A DNA stretch of 64,000 nucleotides from Adiantum capillus-veneris (taxonomy: Eukaryota; Streptophyta; Polypodiopsida; Polypodiales; Pteridaceae), in the NCBI GenBank assembly GCA_014529385.2, contig CM043943.1:155405092-155469091 (forward strand), written 5' to 3'. The position numbers and the translations under genes are program-made. Of the stretch, positions 10,442-22,319 are shown piece after piece; the stretch's first letter is position 1, and the number at the start of each line of letters is the position of its first letter. The notes beneath the pieces are model-generated. The model made no database searches. It was not told the origin of the DNA and saw only the letters and a list, made by a program, of their open reading frames with translations.

Positions 10442-12069
10442 TGTAATGGAATTTACCTTAATATGTGAGAGTAGCGGAATTTAATGAGAGTACTTTCAAG
10501 AAATGATTTTGTGAGCATAGCGGGTTGACATAATTGAAGATAGCAACATAATCATAGCAACTAGTTAACTTGGCATAGACAATACTTTTGCAAGAGAGAG
10601 AGTTTAGAGAACATGACAACAGTTGAGGACCGGATTTATGTGGAGCCGGTCCCCCCTCCAATAGGCATTTGTATTATGATTTCTCCCATAAAGAGAGACT
10701 TGTTACAATACAGTCTTTGTGTTCCTTGTGACCTAGGTGATGCCATGAAGATGGAAGGCTTCATGCATCACAAACATAACATAAACTTGAAGAAAGCTTT
10801 AACTATCCCAAGCCTCAGTCCCAAGACCTCAAACACCTTCGAAGGTGGAGAGAGCTAGCAGGGAATGAGGGTAGGGAAGAGGAAGAAGAAACATTTCGTA
10901 GGAGAAAGAATTAGTTCCTCACTTATCATACTCTTATTGCTAGCATACATAATAGCATAGTAATGAAGAAGAAGGAGATGGCAAGCTTAAGCATTGAAGC
11001 ATGGCTCTTGGTTGGATTTGCACTCCATAGCCAAGAGTGTTGGTGTAGGCTCTCAACCTCTACTTGCTTGGAGAAGGAGAGGGAGCTCTTGCACTTTGCA
11101 TAGTACACAATGAGAGTGTTTGTGAGTGTGTGTGGGTGAGTATACCCCCTAAGCACCCCCCTAGCTTGCTTGGGTCGACCCCCCCTTGTAGCTCATGCTT
11201 GAAGCTCATTGGACCCCTCCAGGCCTAGCCAATCACAAGCAGGAGCCATTACAAGCAACATGGGTAGCCTTGGGACAAGTGTCCCCCTTTCCCCTTTGAG
11301 AGAGAGGACTTGATAAATGCAAAAACAATTAGATAATTCAAGTAATTTATCATTGGACCCCTTTGAAGCCTAGCCAATAGGCTTCAAGCAACACATGAAG
11401 GTAACATGGGTAGGGACCTGACATGTGTCCTTGCTGCCTCTTCAAGCTGGGGCTTCCCTTGTGAGTGTGAGTGTGTGTTCTCTCTCTAATCCCTAGGAAA
11501 AGGGCTCGCCCCCCCTCTTGTAGGGATGCTTTTGACTTTAGGAGCTCAAGCACCTTAGTCATCAAGCATGACAAAGCACTTGGACTAGGGGGTGTTCCCA
11601 CAAGCATCTCAGGCAAGCATCTCAAGGCACCTCAAGCACCTTAATCATGTAGCAAGTCAAGCACCTCAAGCATGGAGTAAGTCAAGCACCTCAAGCACCT
11701 TAATCAAGCACCTCAAGCAGGACAAACACCTCAAGCACGACAAGCACCTCAAGTAGGTCAAGCACCTCGAGCTTGGGCCGGGTTCCCACCTCAAGCTCAG
11801 CCCTAGCTTACCTAAGGTCAAAGGACTTTTACACACATTATTGGAGGTCTTCAATGAAGCTAACCCTAAGGTCTTATGCTCCATTGGTTAGCCTTGCTCT
11901 TGATAGACCATCTCCCATTTGGGCCCCTTTACTATTGGCCCCGTGTTGAGATAGATCTATAAGCACATATCTATATCTTAACACTTGTTCCCATTTATTC
12001 TCCCACATTAAGTGATCAATTTAATATGAGAAAATCATTTGGGTTGGTTAGATATTAGATTTTATGACA
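10442..12069 (-). repeat. 5' LTR of gypsy element G3 (minus strand)
   Basis: Read on the minus strand it begins TGTCATAAAATCTAATA (12069 downward) and ends CCATTACA at 10442, immediately before the PBS. The TG...CA ends and overall sequence match the G2 LTR (46767-48328). It is about 1.63 kb, slightly longer than the G2 LTR because of an expanded repeat at 11600-11775. The right edge interrupts the RT of another element (G4), so the LTR sits inside older gypsy sequence. Confidence 0.85.
11600..11775. repeat. Minisatellite with AGCACCTCA core inside the G3 LTR
   Basis: Roughly ten degenerate repeats of a core like CAAGCACCTCAAG with variable spacers. The G2 LTR has the same core on the other strand (about 47035-47130, CTTGAGGTGCTT) but fewer copies. 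Confidence 0.85.
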
Positions 12070-12748
12070 CAATGAATCCTAGATATGCAAAAATCTTTCA
12101 AGAAGAGATTGAAAAACTTGTGGAATGCGGATTCATATACCCTATTGAGCACTCAGAATGGGTGTCTCCAATATTGATTTTCCAAAGAAGAATAGGAAAC
12201 TCAGAGTGTGCGTGGATCTCAAGAAGGTCAATGCCGCCACTAGGAGGGACCATTATCCCTTGCCATATTCAGCACATGTGCTTGAAAGAGTTGTAGGGAA
12301 GGAAGCTTATAGCTTTTTATATGGGTACTCTGGCTACAATTAAATCACAATTGCGCTGGAGGACCAAGCTAAAACAGCCTTTATAACCGAATTTGGAGTG
12401 TTCGCATTTCGTGTTATGGCTTTTGGATTAACCAATGCCCTTGCTACCTTTCAAAGATTAATAAACACTGCTTTTAGAGAATATTTGAGGGAGTTTTGTG
12501 AAGCTTTCTTAGATGACCTTTATCTTTATTCCTTTTGGAAAGAATATCTATCATGCTGATGAAGAGTGTTTGAGAAGTGTAGATTGTATCGCATCTCCTT
12601 AAACCCTTTCAAATGCCAATTTTGGGTTAAACATGGAGTCATTTTAGGGCATATAGTGTCCAAAAATGGGATTTCCATAGATGAGAGCAAAATCAAAGCC
12701 ATTGCTGAATTGCTACCACCTACAAACTAAAAAGGAGTCCAAAGGTTC
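12070..12748 (+). pseudogene. Reverse transcriptase of G4
   Basis: Motifs in order: EEIEKLVECGFIYPIEHSEW, RKLRVCVDLKKVNAATRRDH (after a frame change near 12180), AFGLTNALATFQRLI, FLDDLYLYS (xxDD box) and LGHIVSKNGI. The first catalytic aspartate position reads Y (SFLYGYSGYN instead of the usual FLDGYSGYN). There are stops around 12341, 12556 and 12728. The fragment begins mid-domain because the G3 LTR replaced the upstream part. Confidence 0.87.
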
Positions 12749-13714
12749 ATGGGCCATATTGGTTATTACCGACGGTTTATTTTAAACTTTATCGAGATAG
12801 CTCATCCTTTGTACAAGCTTCTTATTGAGTTCCAATGGACTGCGGAGTGTGACCATGCTTATGAGTCATTGAAAAAAACCTTGACTAGCACTCCTATTCT
12901 ACGAGTGCCCGATTGGAATGTAATTTTTCATGTGTATATTGATGCATCAAACTTTGCTATTGGGTGTGTTCTAACTCAACTAGGAGAACATAAACTAGAC
13001 TACCCCATTAGTTTTGCAAGTCGTCAATTGAATGATGCCGAGAGAAACTACACCACTATAGAGCGAGAAGGTTTACGTATGATTTACGCAGTGAAGAAAT
13101 TTCGCTACTACCTTCTGGCCAACAAGTTTATGTTCTGTGTTGATCATCAAGCCTTGTTGTATCTAGTAAATAAACCTTGTTCCACGGAAAGAATTACACG
13201 ATGGTTGTTAATTCTCCTTGAGTTTGATTTTACCATTGTGGTGAGACCTCGTAAAAGACATGTCATGGCGGATCATTTGTCTCGCATACCCAATGGTGAA
13301 GCCCCTACTGGAGTCGATGATGAGTTGCCTGATACTTCTCTATTCCTAGTCAAAACCATACCTGAATGGAGTGAGAAGATTGTGAACTTTCTAGTTAATG
13401 GTTTTCCACCCAAAGAGCTTCGTAAAGACATAGCTCGAAAACTGTTAAAAAAATGTGAACCTTACTCTCTCATTGCAGGAACTCTCTACAGGCTAGGGAA
13501 GGATGATATTCTTAGACGTTGTGCCCGTGAGGATGAGTATTTATACATACTGCAAGAAGCCCACATGGGTATAGCCGGAGGACATTTCTCAGGGGAACTA
13601 ACAGCTAGAAAGGTGTTGCAATCAAGCTATTGGTGGCCTACCTTATTCAAGGATGTATCACTTTTTGCAAAAGGATGTGATGAATGCCAACGTTACAAGA
13701 TCACAACGAAATGA
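12749..13714 (+). pseudogene. RT thumb, RNase H and integrase zinc-binding domain of G4
   Basis: This is a 321-residue open frame. It starts with GHIGYYRRFI (RT connection). RNase H follows, with YIDASNFAIG (first acidic residue), ERNYTTIEREGLRMIYAVKKFRYYL in parts, and CVDHQALLYL. Then RKRHVMADHLSRIP marks the end of RNase H. The C-terminal part has the integrase HHCC zinc finger (EAHMGIAGGHFS, CDECQRYK). The frame is intact over this stretch but is an internal piece of a polyprotein, so the ATG is not a genuine start. It ends at a TGA just before the integrase core. Confidence 0.88.
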
Positions 13715-14600
13715 TAGGATACCCTTACATCCTGTTAAAGTGACTCAACCATTTGAAAAATGGGGTTTGGACTTTGTAGGCCCAATTAGTCTGGTAGCTC
13801 ATAGCGCTCAATCTCGATATATTATCGTTGCCACTGGCTATGTGACAAAGTGGGCGGAAGCCAGGGCGACACGTAAGGCCGATGCAATGATCAACTACCA
13901 AGTTTCTCTTAGAAAACATTATTACAAGATTTGGTTGTCCCTTTGAGATTGTTAGTGACAATGGTACTCATTTTATAAATGGAGTAATAAAAGAACTCAC
14001 TACCAACTTTATGATAGCTCACCATAAGTCCACACCTTATTATCCACAAGCAAATGGCCAAGCTGAGAGCACCAACAAGATCTTAATCTCTATCTTGACC
14101 AAAACGGTGGAAGCTCATCGCACAGATTGGGATTTAAAGCTTACATCAGTTCTATGGGCTTATTGTACTGCGTACAAAGTTGCCATTAACTGCACACCAT
14201 TCAAGATGGTGTATGGCCAAGAAGCGGTTATGCCATGGGAGTTTGTGGTTCCTAGTCTTCGAGTAGATTCTCAAGAAGGCTAGGATGGTAACCCCTTAGT
14301 TGAGCGATTATATATCCTTGAAAGGCTAGATGAAGAGAGGCAATTAACTGTGCAAAATGCACTTGTGGAGAAAGATAGGAGGAAGAAATGGTTTGACCGT
14401 CATCTAAAGAACAAAGATATCAATGTTGGTGATAAAGTCCTTATGTATGGAGTGCGTAACAAAAAGAAAAAGTTGAAATATGCGGGAAAATGACCATATA
14501 GAGTATGTGAGATCACCCCACAAGGAACCATTCGTGTGGAGACTCTTGATGGAGTTGAAACCATTGGATTCCTCAATGGGAGCAAATTTAAAAGATACTA
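13653..14600 (+). pseudogene. Integrase catalytic core and C-terminus of G4
   Basis: The core continues over at least two frames: WGLDFVGPI (first Asp), ATGYVTKWAEA, then after a frame change VSDNGTHFINGV (second Asp) and ANGQAESTNKI (Glu). All three DDE residues are therefore still visible. A stop at 14281 and another near 14491 interrupt the tail. The C-terminus (KYAGK, then PYRVCEITPQGT and KRYYDP) resembles the GPY/F module of gypsy integrases. Confidence 0.85.
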
Positions 14601-15075
14601 CGATCCTTTAAGCCAAGAGGAGCTACGTGCCATCCATACAAAAAAGGCAGCCAAGGCACAAATAAAATTAAAGAAGATACAAGCTCAAGCTGAGGCTAAG
14701 GAGCGACAACAACGCATAAGACGAAAACGAGACGCTAACCTTGGAGTCACACATGCATTCCATGTTGAAAATGACGAGGATTGGTTGGACTCTAACACAC
14801 CTCTACGATACCCTATTGAGCTAAACAGCACCTATGGAAAAGTGCTATATAACGCTTTATTGAACACGGGTGCTAAATATAATCTGCTATCATATGGGGT
14901 GTGGTGTCAGTTAGGGAAGCCACCTCTATCTGAGAGTATTATCCAAGTCAAGGGTGTCAACAAGAAAAAAACTTCGGTTTTTGGAATCTAGCACACTTCT
15001 GTCAGTTATGACAATGGGGTTGTAGCTCAAGACTTTTTGGTCATGCATGTTGGAACTATGGAGGGTCACATATAA
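14601..15075 (+). pseudogene. Basic coiled-coil segment plus retropepsin-like segment after the G4 integrase
   Basis: In frame with the integrase tail comes a Lys/Gln/Ala-rich helix (KAAKAQIKLKKIQAQAEAKE, about 14641-14700). A second region follows: YPIELNSTYGKVLYNALLNT, then GAKYNLLSYGVWCQLGKPPL, and a stop at 14989. The pattern LLNTGAKYNLLS resembles the retropepsin flap and active-site strand LLDTGA.xN.LS, with Asn where Asp is expected. The same frame resumes after the stop with a further strand-like segment to about 15075. A protease-like fold downstream of integrase would be unusual. The assignment is by motif only. Confidence 0.5.
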
Positions 15076-15092
15076 ATCTAGGATGCACGTGG

Positions 15093-15600
15093 ATGATAGC
15101 CACCAAATGCACTATTGATTGGGGGACAGGGGGTGTCACAACAGAGAAACCAACTCTTAGCCCTGCCACTCAAGCCATACTCCCTGAGATATTGCCTCTT
15201 AAGGAAATAAAACCCAAAACATTGCATGTCCAAGAGGTTGAACCATATGTCCCCATAGCCAAAGTCTCTAGAGCTTCAACTAATGTAGCTAAAATAAAGC
15301 TTGAGACACACAAGACCCATCCCAATATAACAAAGAAAACATACAAGTGGGTCCCTAAAGCTTCTTTAGCAACCATAGCCAGTGCTAAAAGATAGGAGCT
15401 TGGTAAGAGACGTTCCATTCGCCCCAAGAAATGTAAAGAAACGTTACGTTGGATTCCTAAAAAACTATTGGAAGCCCAAGGCTACTATGAAAGAAATGAT
15501 CAAATCTGGGTACCAAAACGTAAATTGTGCTCTTACTTGTCACCAGGCGCATGTGAGCTCAATCCTGTGGCTCCAAAACTGTTCCACCTAGCTCAGGGAC
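15093..15600 (+). pseudogene. Lys-rich frame with repeated W-[VI]-P-K motifs in G4
   Basis: An open frame at 15093-15395 reads to KTYKWVPKASL and a stop. The same frame continues beyond the stop with ETLRWIPKKLLEAQGYY and then QIWVPKRKL. A W-V/I-P-K motif therefore occurs three times about 25-40 residues apart. I do not recognise the family. The position suggests it is part of the G4 3' coding region. Confidence 0.4.
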
Positions 15601-16114
15601 ATTAAAATCAAATGAAACTTCTTGCTCTTTGTGTAGTTCCTATACGGAAATAGAAGCTTCAACACAACCTCCACCTACCATTGTACATATCCATAAAAGC
15701 AAGAAAGAGTTTATACCTCCCGTTGTAAGTTCACCACCTACAACAATGTTGCAAATAAAATAATGGGAGAGTACTTTACCACCCTTGCAACTAGATGAAA
15801 AGCATAGGGCGGTCAAAACTATTGGTTAAAGCCTTCACCCATAACAACTTGGAACAATTGGTTTCAAAAGATGACGACATCATTCCAAAAGATATGATCT
15901 ACCCAAGGAAGGGGGGATTGTTTGCTGACATCCATCATTCACTTGCTTCCCCCTCAACCTTCCTCCCTGACCTCTTAATCTCCAATCTTAGGGAATGTAC
16001 ATATAAAGCCTTATACTCACAAAAATAAGATAAAAAAGTAAAAGAGCAAGAGCAAGAGTCATAACACAAAATCATAAAAACACATTATGCACAAGAACAC
16101 GACCCTTGTAATAT

Positions 16115-16573
16115 TTGCACTCTAACCATCATCAATTTGCGTGTACAGATATGGCTAGTACGCTAGAGTCATCCACTCCTGTCTTGGGTGAGAGGTACCC
16201 TCGTTACTTTTCACAAATGTTCCACATGGTCTTTCCGGTGCTTGCATGTGAATGGGATTTGGTAGGTACGCTAGCATGTGAGAGGAATTTCGAGGAGTTA
16301 GAATGGTTGATACGTATCTTGACCACGGCTGACCCATACTTAGTAGAAAGCGTTTCTCCCATTGCACAAGCCTACCCTTTTGACCAAGATGACTATAGGC
16401 GTCTAGTGACCTTCTTAGTAAACATGGGTACCTATGATGAAGAAGAAGATTTACATGACTACACGGATGGCACATATGGTCTCATGGATGATGACTTTGT
16501 TTATCTTGACGACGAGGATAGGGGTTTAGCCTTAGGGTTTCCCCCCAATCTCTACAATATCCTATTCCCTTGA
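16115..16573 (+). CDS. Acidic orphan ORF in the 3' region of G4 (152 aa)
   Basis: An uninterrupted frame of 152 codons. The start could also be a later ATG at 16151 (MASTLESSTPVLGERYPRYF). The N-terminal half is mixed hydrophobic. The C-terminal third is strongly acidic (YDEEEDLHDYTDGTYGLMDD, then DFVYLDDEDRG). No signal peptide or clear membrane span, and no family recognised. It lies between the integrase-side frames and the candidate polypurine tract, so an element-encoded accessory protein is more likely than a host gene. Confidence 0.4.
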   Translation: MHSNHHQFACTDMASTLESSTPVLGERYPRYFSQMFHMVFPVLACEWDLVGTLACERNFEELEWLIRILTTADPYLVESVSPIAQAYPFDQDDYRRLVTFLVNMGTYDEEEDLHDYTDGTYGLMDDDFVYLDDEDRGLALGFPPNLYNILFP

Positions 16574-17942
16574 CTCTTTAGGGGGAGTGCAAATAATTAG
16601 GTTAGGGTTCCTTATGTTTTTTTGTTGTGTTCAATAAGTGTTGGTACCTTTTTCCACTGATGTGCCTCCTAGAGGTATTCCTTGTGTTTCCTAGTGTGTA
16701 CATGAGCGTGTTGTTGTTGTTAGGATTTGGACCTTCATGGAATCTTTATCTCGACTCACTCTTCAAATCAAGCGCGACCATCAACACAAACAGGTGTTTC
16801 TTGTCCATTAGCATTGCCCCTTATCTTTTTTGCATCTATGTTTGTCTGCTTTGATTGTGATTGGTAGTATAATATTTAGTACCTTTGTTTAGTACCAAAC
16901 ATTAAATTCAATGTAATTTTTTGTCATAATCACTTGTCTAGGTTTAAAAATCAAGCAGTCCGACTAAGCTAGTTTGACCAAGCTAGGTGTTAGAGATCTT
17001 CTCTTCATACCATGGGGAATGCCTTCCTAATTATCAATGGTTACTTAGGTTCTTAATCCGATTTAAGCAGCATTGTGTGAAATGTACTAGGGCTTTCTAG
17101 TGGGCTTAGTCCCTATTGACCTTTAGCTTAAGTATTATAAAGGGAGTTTACTAGTGTGACGAGCCTGGGGAGGTGTAACAGTGTTATATGACCCCCCAAA
17201 AGTTACAAAATCAAAATGCTGAAAACGAACAAACAAAAACAAATCAAAGTGCCACAATGTAAAATCTTAAGCTGGAAGAGAAATCTCAGCTTGATTTGGT
17301 ACTTCACTCACATGTATCGCCTATGGTACTAGAGCCCTAGAGGTTCCCAACGTGGGCGCTTTTCCTTGAAAAGCAAAAAACCCAAGGCATACAAAATAAG
17401 CACACACATCAAAATTGAATCACTGTGACAAGACTTTGGGGGGTCAAAGAAAAGAAAATAAATCAGGCGATGATTTCATGAGCAATTCCTTTTATCGTAG
17501 TTTAAGTACAAGGTCTTCTAGGTATAGCCTCTAGTCAACCCTCGAACATAAAATACTTGGCTCTCGCGATTAAACAACTTAATTGACCAGAGAAAATTGA
17601 GAAGCTTACCCATGGTATTAATAGTCGATCTTTAGTGCCTTTCGATCGTTAAATTAGCAACCCCAGACTTGTTCAATTTTTTACCTTTCCAATTGTTTAT
17701 GCGTTTGATTATATTGCAATTTAATGTTTATTGCTGACAAATGGTTTAGAATTTTGCTACCAATCAATTTGTCTGCCTAAAACTACATATGCTTTTTAAT
17801 TGTATATGAGAATGCAATTACTGTGCCAATGTTGTTTGATTTTGCAGTGACTGAATAAGGCTAAGGACATTCATCTCAAATGCTCTTCCACCTCGAGGAA
17901 CGAGCTGCAACTCAATAGCTTCCGAGGACGGAATCTACATCA
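16574..17942. other. Non-coding 3' region of G4
   Basis: About 1.4 kb with no coding frame I can support. It is AT-rich with scattered polypurine runs. It is best read as the long untranslated region between the last G4 ORF and its LTR. Confidence 0.45.
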
Positions 17943-18271
17943 GGAAGGGGGGCATGTTAACCCTCACGGCTCACGGACACCCTATCATCACCTACGACGG
18001 ACGTTGTATTATTTACTTGGTAGAGTCAGGTACCGGGCTTGTCGGTCCAATAGGAAAAGGGTAAGAGTGATCGCCGATAAGAAGCGCACTCTAACTAGAA
18101 CATTCAAGGGATTAATTGGCTAAGCATGGGCGTCCAAGTGTGAATGGGGCGAGCTCATATAAAGTTCAACCAAACCTAAAATTCACTCATTCTCTCATTT
18201 GTGCAATTGAAGAGTGCTCTTGCTCCATTTCCATCTTCTTCTTCTTCATCTCCTTGTGTGTGTGTGTATGC

Positions 18272-18315
<44 letters not shown>

Positions 18316-18550
18316 AGAGAGCAATCGAGCATTGCGGTGGCACGACGGCGGTGAGGCGGTTGAGCGCGGTGTAGCGACGTCTCCCTCTTCTTCGCAGCGA
18401 GGAATCCTCTACGACAAGAAGCGTAGAGCGATGAGTGACACACCAACGCCATCTTTGAGCTTACTAGTTTAGGCTTGTTGTGTGCTTGGAGCCATTTGTG
18501 GCTCGCACACAGTGTATTGGCAAGTTCCTTGCATTGACACGTGCGACATA
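17943..18550 (+). repeat. Candidate polypurine tract and 3' LTR start of G4
   Basis: A purine-rich GGAAGGGGGGCA (17943-17954) directly precedes TGTTAACCC (17955), the arrangement expected of PPT and LTR start. A TATA-like TATAAAG is at 18158-18164 and a (GA)n tract at about 18275-18314. No second LTR copy is in the window, so the right end is an estimate. Confidence 0.45.
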
Positions 18551-18591
18551 CACGCACATGCGAACATTGAGGGCTATATCTTCTTGCCGCT

Positions 18592-19558
<967 letters not shown>

Positions 19559-21611
19559 GCTAAATCTTATATTGGTTTTTGTAATGTAGATGTCAGACGA
19601 GAGACCACCTGGTGGGGAGCAGCCACCTGGCTCTTCTTTTGGTTGGTTCACATCCCAGGTGGGCTCCCACTCGAGGTGGACATCGCCTCCAATGGACCCG
19701 AGTCTTGAGTCAGTGAGAACAAGCAAAGATATAAAGAATGTTTTTGGGTAGTTAACCCTAAACCATGAGCGTCATAAGTTTATTTTTGTTATTTGCAGGC
19801 ATGGCCATCCTACACCTACCCTTCTTAGGTTTCTCCACCGGTCATAGATCCAGACCTACAGCGGGCTCTCTCTTTACGAGACCAGTACCTCTGAGAGCCA
19901 GAGAATTTGTTTGGTTGCTACACTCCACAGCAGCTTGCGACCTACGGTATTTCTTTGTAGACTACACCATGGGGGAGTCAGGGAGGGACTCCTTATCTAC
20001 AGAGCCTCGCACCGACGGCACCTCAATCTATATACCCTTCTTATCGTCCTACTCCTCTTCCATCGCAGGGTCCCACCTCCATCGCATCACAGGGTCCTAC
20101 GCCACTCCATTCCGCTCCTGCTCCGCCAGAACACCATCGACGAACTTCCTCTAGCAGCACGCGTCGACGCTCGTCTCAAGGCAGCGAGCGCCGTGAGAGA
20201 CGAAGTGGCAGCGGATCTCGTGGTTTCTCTTGTATTGGTAGTGGTAGGGGAATGAAGTATCCACTTTCAGAGCGTGCCACCCCTGACGTGGAGGACGAGG
20301 ATACTGACGCACATGTCTTAGACACCCATGGGTGCTACTACAGGGTTAAATATGGCGGGGAGGTGGACTTCGACACAACACACGGCAGGGTATTTTGACG
20401 CCATCTACAAATTCTTATACATTCAACGTATAAGAACTGTTTTATAAAGTTTAGAAACCAACTGTCGAGGAGTGCTATTAGCTAGATTTCCAAATGTCTC
20501 CGATCAATGTTTTTCACAACAGTGGTTGGAGGGCTACATAAAGACATTTCTCTAAAACAAGCAGTCCAGTGTGCAGCGCGCAGCAATCAACCAGGTCAGA
20601 GATCCAGATAGGAGCTACCGCAGTGGCAACATGGCAGACGCGGAGTGGGAGTGGGCAATTCAAGAAAAGAGCGATCAAGCTGCAACGGGCTCATCATACA
20701 AAACAACAACGCGAGGCTCGCGCCAAACAAACTCCCACGCACTATGAGGACAAATATGTAAGATTGATTAAATTATAACGTCGATCTTTGATTATTAAGA
20801 TTGTAGTTGATATAGATGATTTGTTTTTGTTATTACTAACTTAGAAAAATATCACTCTTTCTCGACCAACCAGAGAGATGGTCAAGTATGGGGAGGGACA
20901 TACAGAATTTGATACTTAGCGATGGTTGTTCAAAAACAACCACATCTCTCGCGAGCAGTTCGATGCAGTGGTTGGATCACTACAAGCGGTAAGTTTAAAC
21001 AAGTAATTTTGTATCAATTGTTTTGAGCTGTTGATAATTGTTCAATTTGGTTTGAGTTTATGTAGAGTCAAGGTGATCAAACGTATGTGCCTATGGTGGA
21101 CGAAGACGAGATAGAGGAGAATTAGATAGAATAATATTTTGTCCAAACTTTCGTAAAGTCCCAATGCGACACAATGTATATACAACTATTTACTTTTTAT
21201 TGTAACTTTTTAAAATAGTTGATCTTCTGCATGTTCAATTGTTAAGGTAAAGTAAATTCAATTTCAATTCTTTGGTTTTTTTTTCACTCTTCCAAAAAAC
21301 AATTGATGTTTCATTGTTTTATGCAGTCAGAAATAAAGGTGTTCATTTGGGCCACTCAATTTTGGGTGGCACAATTGAATACCTTTATTTTTGAATGGGT
21401 GTGTAGTGGCAATAAGCGCGGTAATAAGAGCAGCAACTGTCGCGATAATAGTAGCGGGTATATTGTCACAACTATTACCGTGCTTATTGTTGAGAAACCG
21501 CTACCGTGTCCATAGCCGCGGTTATTACCGTTCCCGCATTTTTTCCTCTCTCTTTTTTCCTTTGTTTTTTCGCGATAATGCTAGCGGTTATAGACAACTC
21601 CTTTTATAGTG
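19559..21611 (+). mobile_element. 3' half of a third CACTA element (C)
   Basis: A TNPA-like gene is followed by a terminal zone rich in GCGGTAAT/GCGATAAT-type motifs (21400-21600). It ends CTCCTTTTATAGTG at 21598-21611, which reads CACTATAAAAGGAG inward and is a CACTA-type terminus. It differs from elements A and B (CACTACAAGAGG, CGTCGCTA motifs), so it is a separate family. I could not find the matching 5' end; the transposase gene is absent. Confidence 0.65.
19590..21125 (+). pseudogene. TNPA-like gene of CACTA C
   Basis: The first exon begins MSDERPPGGEQPPGSSFGWF at 19590 after a TTTTTGTAATGTAG acceptor-like end. The next block (about 19798-20400) is Pro/Ser-rich in one frame (PTPLPSQGPTSIASQGPTPL region), then SSSTRRRSSQGSERRERRSG and RATPDVEDEDTDAHVLDTHG. 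Downstream blocks match the transposase_24 layout (about 20560-20760; 20880-20990 with HISREQFDAVVGSLQA; 21065-21125 ending DEDEIEEN then TAG). Stops and frame changes make it a probable pseudogene. The role, binding of the element's subterminal repeats, is inferred from TNPA. Confidence 0.55.
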
Positions 21612-21759
21612 GAAGACGGCCGACCATATTATTATTTTAACAGAAAGATGTGATGATTGTGTCAAGTCTTTTTCCAAATTCAAACATGCCTTTGCATAGA
21701 GATGAAACAAAATGTTATATCCATGCCTCCAAAAGGTCATTATAATCTATGAGACCAAA

Positions 21760-21799
<40 letters not shown>

Positions 21800-22319
21800 T
21801 TTTATGAATTTGCGAAGAAAAAAGGGCTTGAGGGTAAGAGAGGCCATGCCGCCATCGTTTTACTAGTTATTTTTAATACACCAACACCGACAACAATAGT
21901 AACAACACACACACACACACACACAAGAAAAATCCACTCGGATAATTGTATACGCAAAATGTACTTTAGCTAAGTAAGCTTGGGCCATATGGTCAATGTG
22001 ATTAAAAGACTCCGCCATGATGCAAATCAATATTCAAATTAATCCATCAAAGATGATCACCATATTTTAGCAATAGGCTTGTAGATATGAAATAAAGCCT
22101 GGAACTAGGGGGCAACCATTTCTTAATACCTTATCCATTAATCACGATATTGTCATACGATAAAGGTAAGGATGCAAATAGAGTGAGTGGTGGAAGGGCT
22201 TATGAGTAAAATGGTTGTAGTTTTCATAGGAAGAAGATATGGATGCAAAAAGCGTTCTAATTGTATGGAAAGGCTTAGAGTAAACTGCTTGCAATGCTTT
22301 ATTTTGCCATTGTCTATGC
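21612..22319. other. Unassigned spacer with short microsatellites
   Basis: It contains a (GA)n tract at about 21762-21794 and a (CA)n tract at about 21906-21925. No gene recognised. Confidence 0.5.

Larger units (their letters stand above)
12070..18550 (+). mobile_element. Ty3/gypsy element G4 of a different lineage (5' truncated)
   Basis: Plus-strand order: reverse transcriptase, RNase H, integrase zinc-binding and catalytic core, integrase C-terminus, then an extra protease-like frame, a Lys-rich frame, an acidic ORF, about 1.4 kb non-coding, and a candidate polypurine tract and LTR at 17943 onward. There is no chromodomain. The RT signature (CGFIYPIEHSEWVSPI) and long 3' region differ from G1-G3. 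The 5' side is cut by the G3 LTR. The right boundary is uncertain because microsatellites follow. Confidence 0.78.
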
